Shown: positions 63,010-64,000 of the stretch, piece after piece
Layout: each line of letters opens with the position of its first letter
Numbering within the stretch: the stretch's first letter is position 1
Source: Microplitis mediator
Taxonomy: Eukaryota > Arthropoda > Insecta > Hymenoptera > Braconidae
Reading direction: 5' to 3'
NCBI RefSeq assembly: GCF_029852145.1
Contig: NC_079976.1
Span: 21,168,617 to 21,232,616 of the forward strand
DNA: 64,000 bases
Position numbers and translations under genes: made by a program
The notes under the pieces: model-generated
What the model was told of the DNA's origin: nothing
Seen by the model: the letters and a program-made list of their open reading frames with translations, nothing else
The model's database searches: none

Positions 63010-63304
63010 GGTGACACGACCGATGATCCGAGGACAATTGATCCGCGACAATTAATCCGCGACAATTGATCCTTGCGACGATTGATCCGTCGATAAAATG
63101 CGTGTAACATGAAAAATTACGCCCTTTTTTCACTAATTTGTGTGTGAGTATATTTTTTATGTTACACGCACACAAAATTAGTGAAAAAAGGGCGTAATTT
63201 TTCATGTCACACGCATTTTATCGACGGATCAATCGTCGCAAGTATCAATTGTCGCGGATTAATTGTCGCGGATCAATTGTCCTCGGATCATTTGTTACGT
63301 AACC
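63010..63304. mobile_element. MULE-like foldback with 9-bp duplication
   Basis: Flanked by GATTTAACT at 63001-63009 and 63305-63313. Inverted arms of about 140 bp run from ggtgacac to gttacgtaacc, built on gacaattgatcc words, then atgcgtgtaaca and ctttttt. A 9-bp duplication with very long inverted ends is typical of Mutator-like elements. No ORF. Confidence 0.8.
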
Positions 63305-63313
63305 GATTTAACT

Positions 63314-64000
63314 ACTTATGAATTTCTTTAAACTGTAAAAAGGAGTAAGACAGACAATATAGAGCGGCAATGTAGGTCACTTAACATTTACGAAATTTGA
63401 AAATTTGAAATCAGCCTACAAATTTTTATCAAAATAATTTTATTGGAATTTCTTTGTATAATTTAAATAGTCAAAGTTACCTTGATAGATAACTTTAAAA
63501 AATAATCATTAGTTCATTTAATATCTTATTCAGTATTTAATATTTTATTTCATTTTATTATTTACTTTATTTTCTTCAACATCTTAAGTCATTATTATTT
63601 TAATATAATTTTTACAATATGTAAAACTTTAGAAAATTTACTTCTACATTATAATACAAATAAAAGGATCTAAAAAAAAAAAATGAAATTTCATAGCTGA
63701 TTAACTTTCTACCCAATACGTTTTTATGGGGACTAAAAAAGTAAAATCAGAGAAAGACACTAACACTATTGACTTTATTCTTTGAGGGATAATTTGGCAC
63801 AACTCATTTGCGAAGCAATGAGATCTGTCCTACTAACTCTTACTCGATCCAAGCTGATTCACTCACGTAGAAAAAATTTTACATTTGTTCAAATATACTC
63901 AACAAGATTTAAATTCATACCATTTGAAAGATAATTTATTAATGAATAAAATGAATACAATTTCAATTCCCCTTTTTTTAAAAAAAAATGATTGAAAAAA
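63314..64000. other. Right end: nothing recognised
   Basis: AT-rich sequence downstream of RNase T2. No supported ORF, inverted repeat or RNA gene. Confidence 0.4.

Overview
This is an AT-rich animal genomic window. Spliced genes with canonical GT/AG introns, dense transposon remnants and the gene set point to an insect. A parasitoid wasp is my guess from overall character only. There are five spliced loci that read as genes, and most of the remaining DNA is mobile elements, several nested inside one another.

Layout. 1-10684 (minus): GPAA1, the GPI-transamidase subunit, seven exons, with its last exon running off the left edge. Its introns hold a piggyBac-type element (613-2295), a long hairpin (4683-5648) and a stack of insertions at 7.4-10.5 kb. 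10.7-15.3 kb: mobile elements only. 15455-23176 (minus): a four-exon gene with an N-terminal THAP-like zinc finger, a long heptad-repeat middle and a P-element-transposase-type C-terminus, but no catalytic domain. 25426-50559 (plus): deoxyhypusine synthase (DHPS), seven exons. Exons 3-7 are compact, while intron 1 is about 19 kb. That intron contains an intact Kolobok-like DNA transposon (30035-32923), a broken two-exon gene fragment (34519-34986), an LTR-like insertion and an antisense two-exon gene for a small secreted cysteine-containing protein (39502-41406). 51.5-54.4 kb (minus): a decayed non-LTR retrotransposon. 58302-62884 (plus): a three-exon secreted RNase T2 with a large intron 1 full of repeats. 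63010-63304: a MULE-like foldback element. I found no convincing stand-alone tRNA, rRNA or CRISPR.

The most unusual content is in the repeats. At least nine elements begin CCCT or CCCG, end in the complement, and are flanked by matching 2-bp direct repeats of variable sequence (TT, AG, AT, AG, TA, CT, TA, AA, AA). Their interiors are degenerate arrays of a short self-complementary word that differs in each element. A second set comprises 0.8-1.0 kb near-perfect hairpins with hAT-like 8-bp duplications. These look unrelated to each other, yet share a roughly 30-bp internal motif. For several insertions (Kolobok, two LTR-like elements, one LINE tail, one CCCTG element) an unoccupied or related copy of the target repeat lies in the same window and fixes the boundaries.
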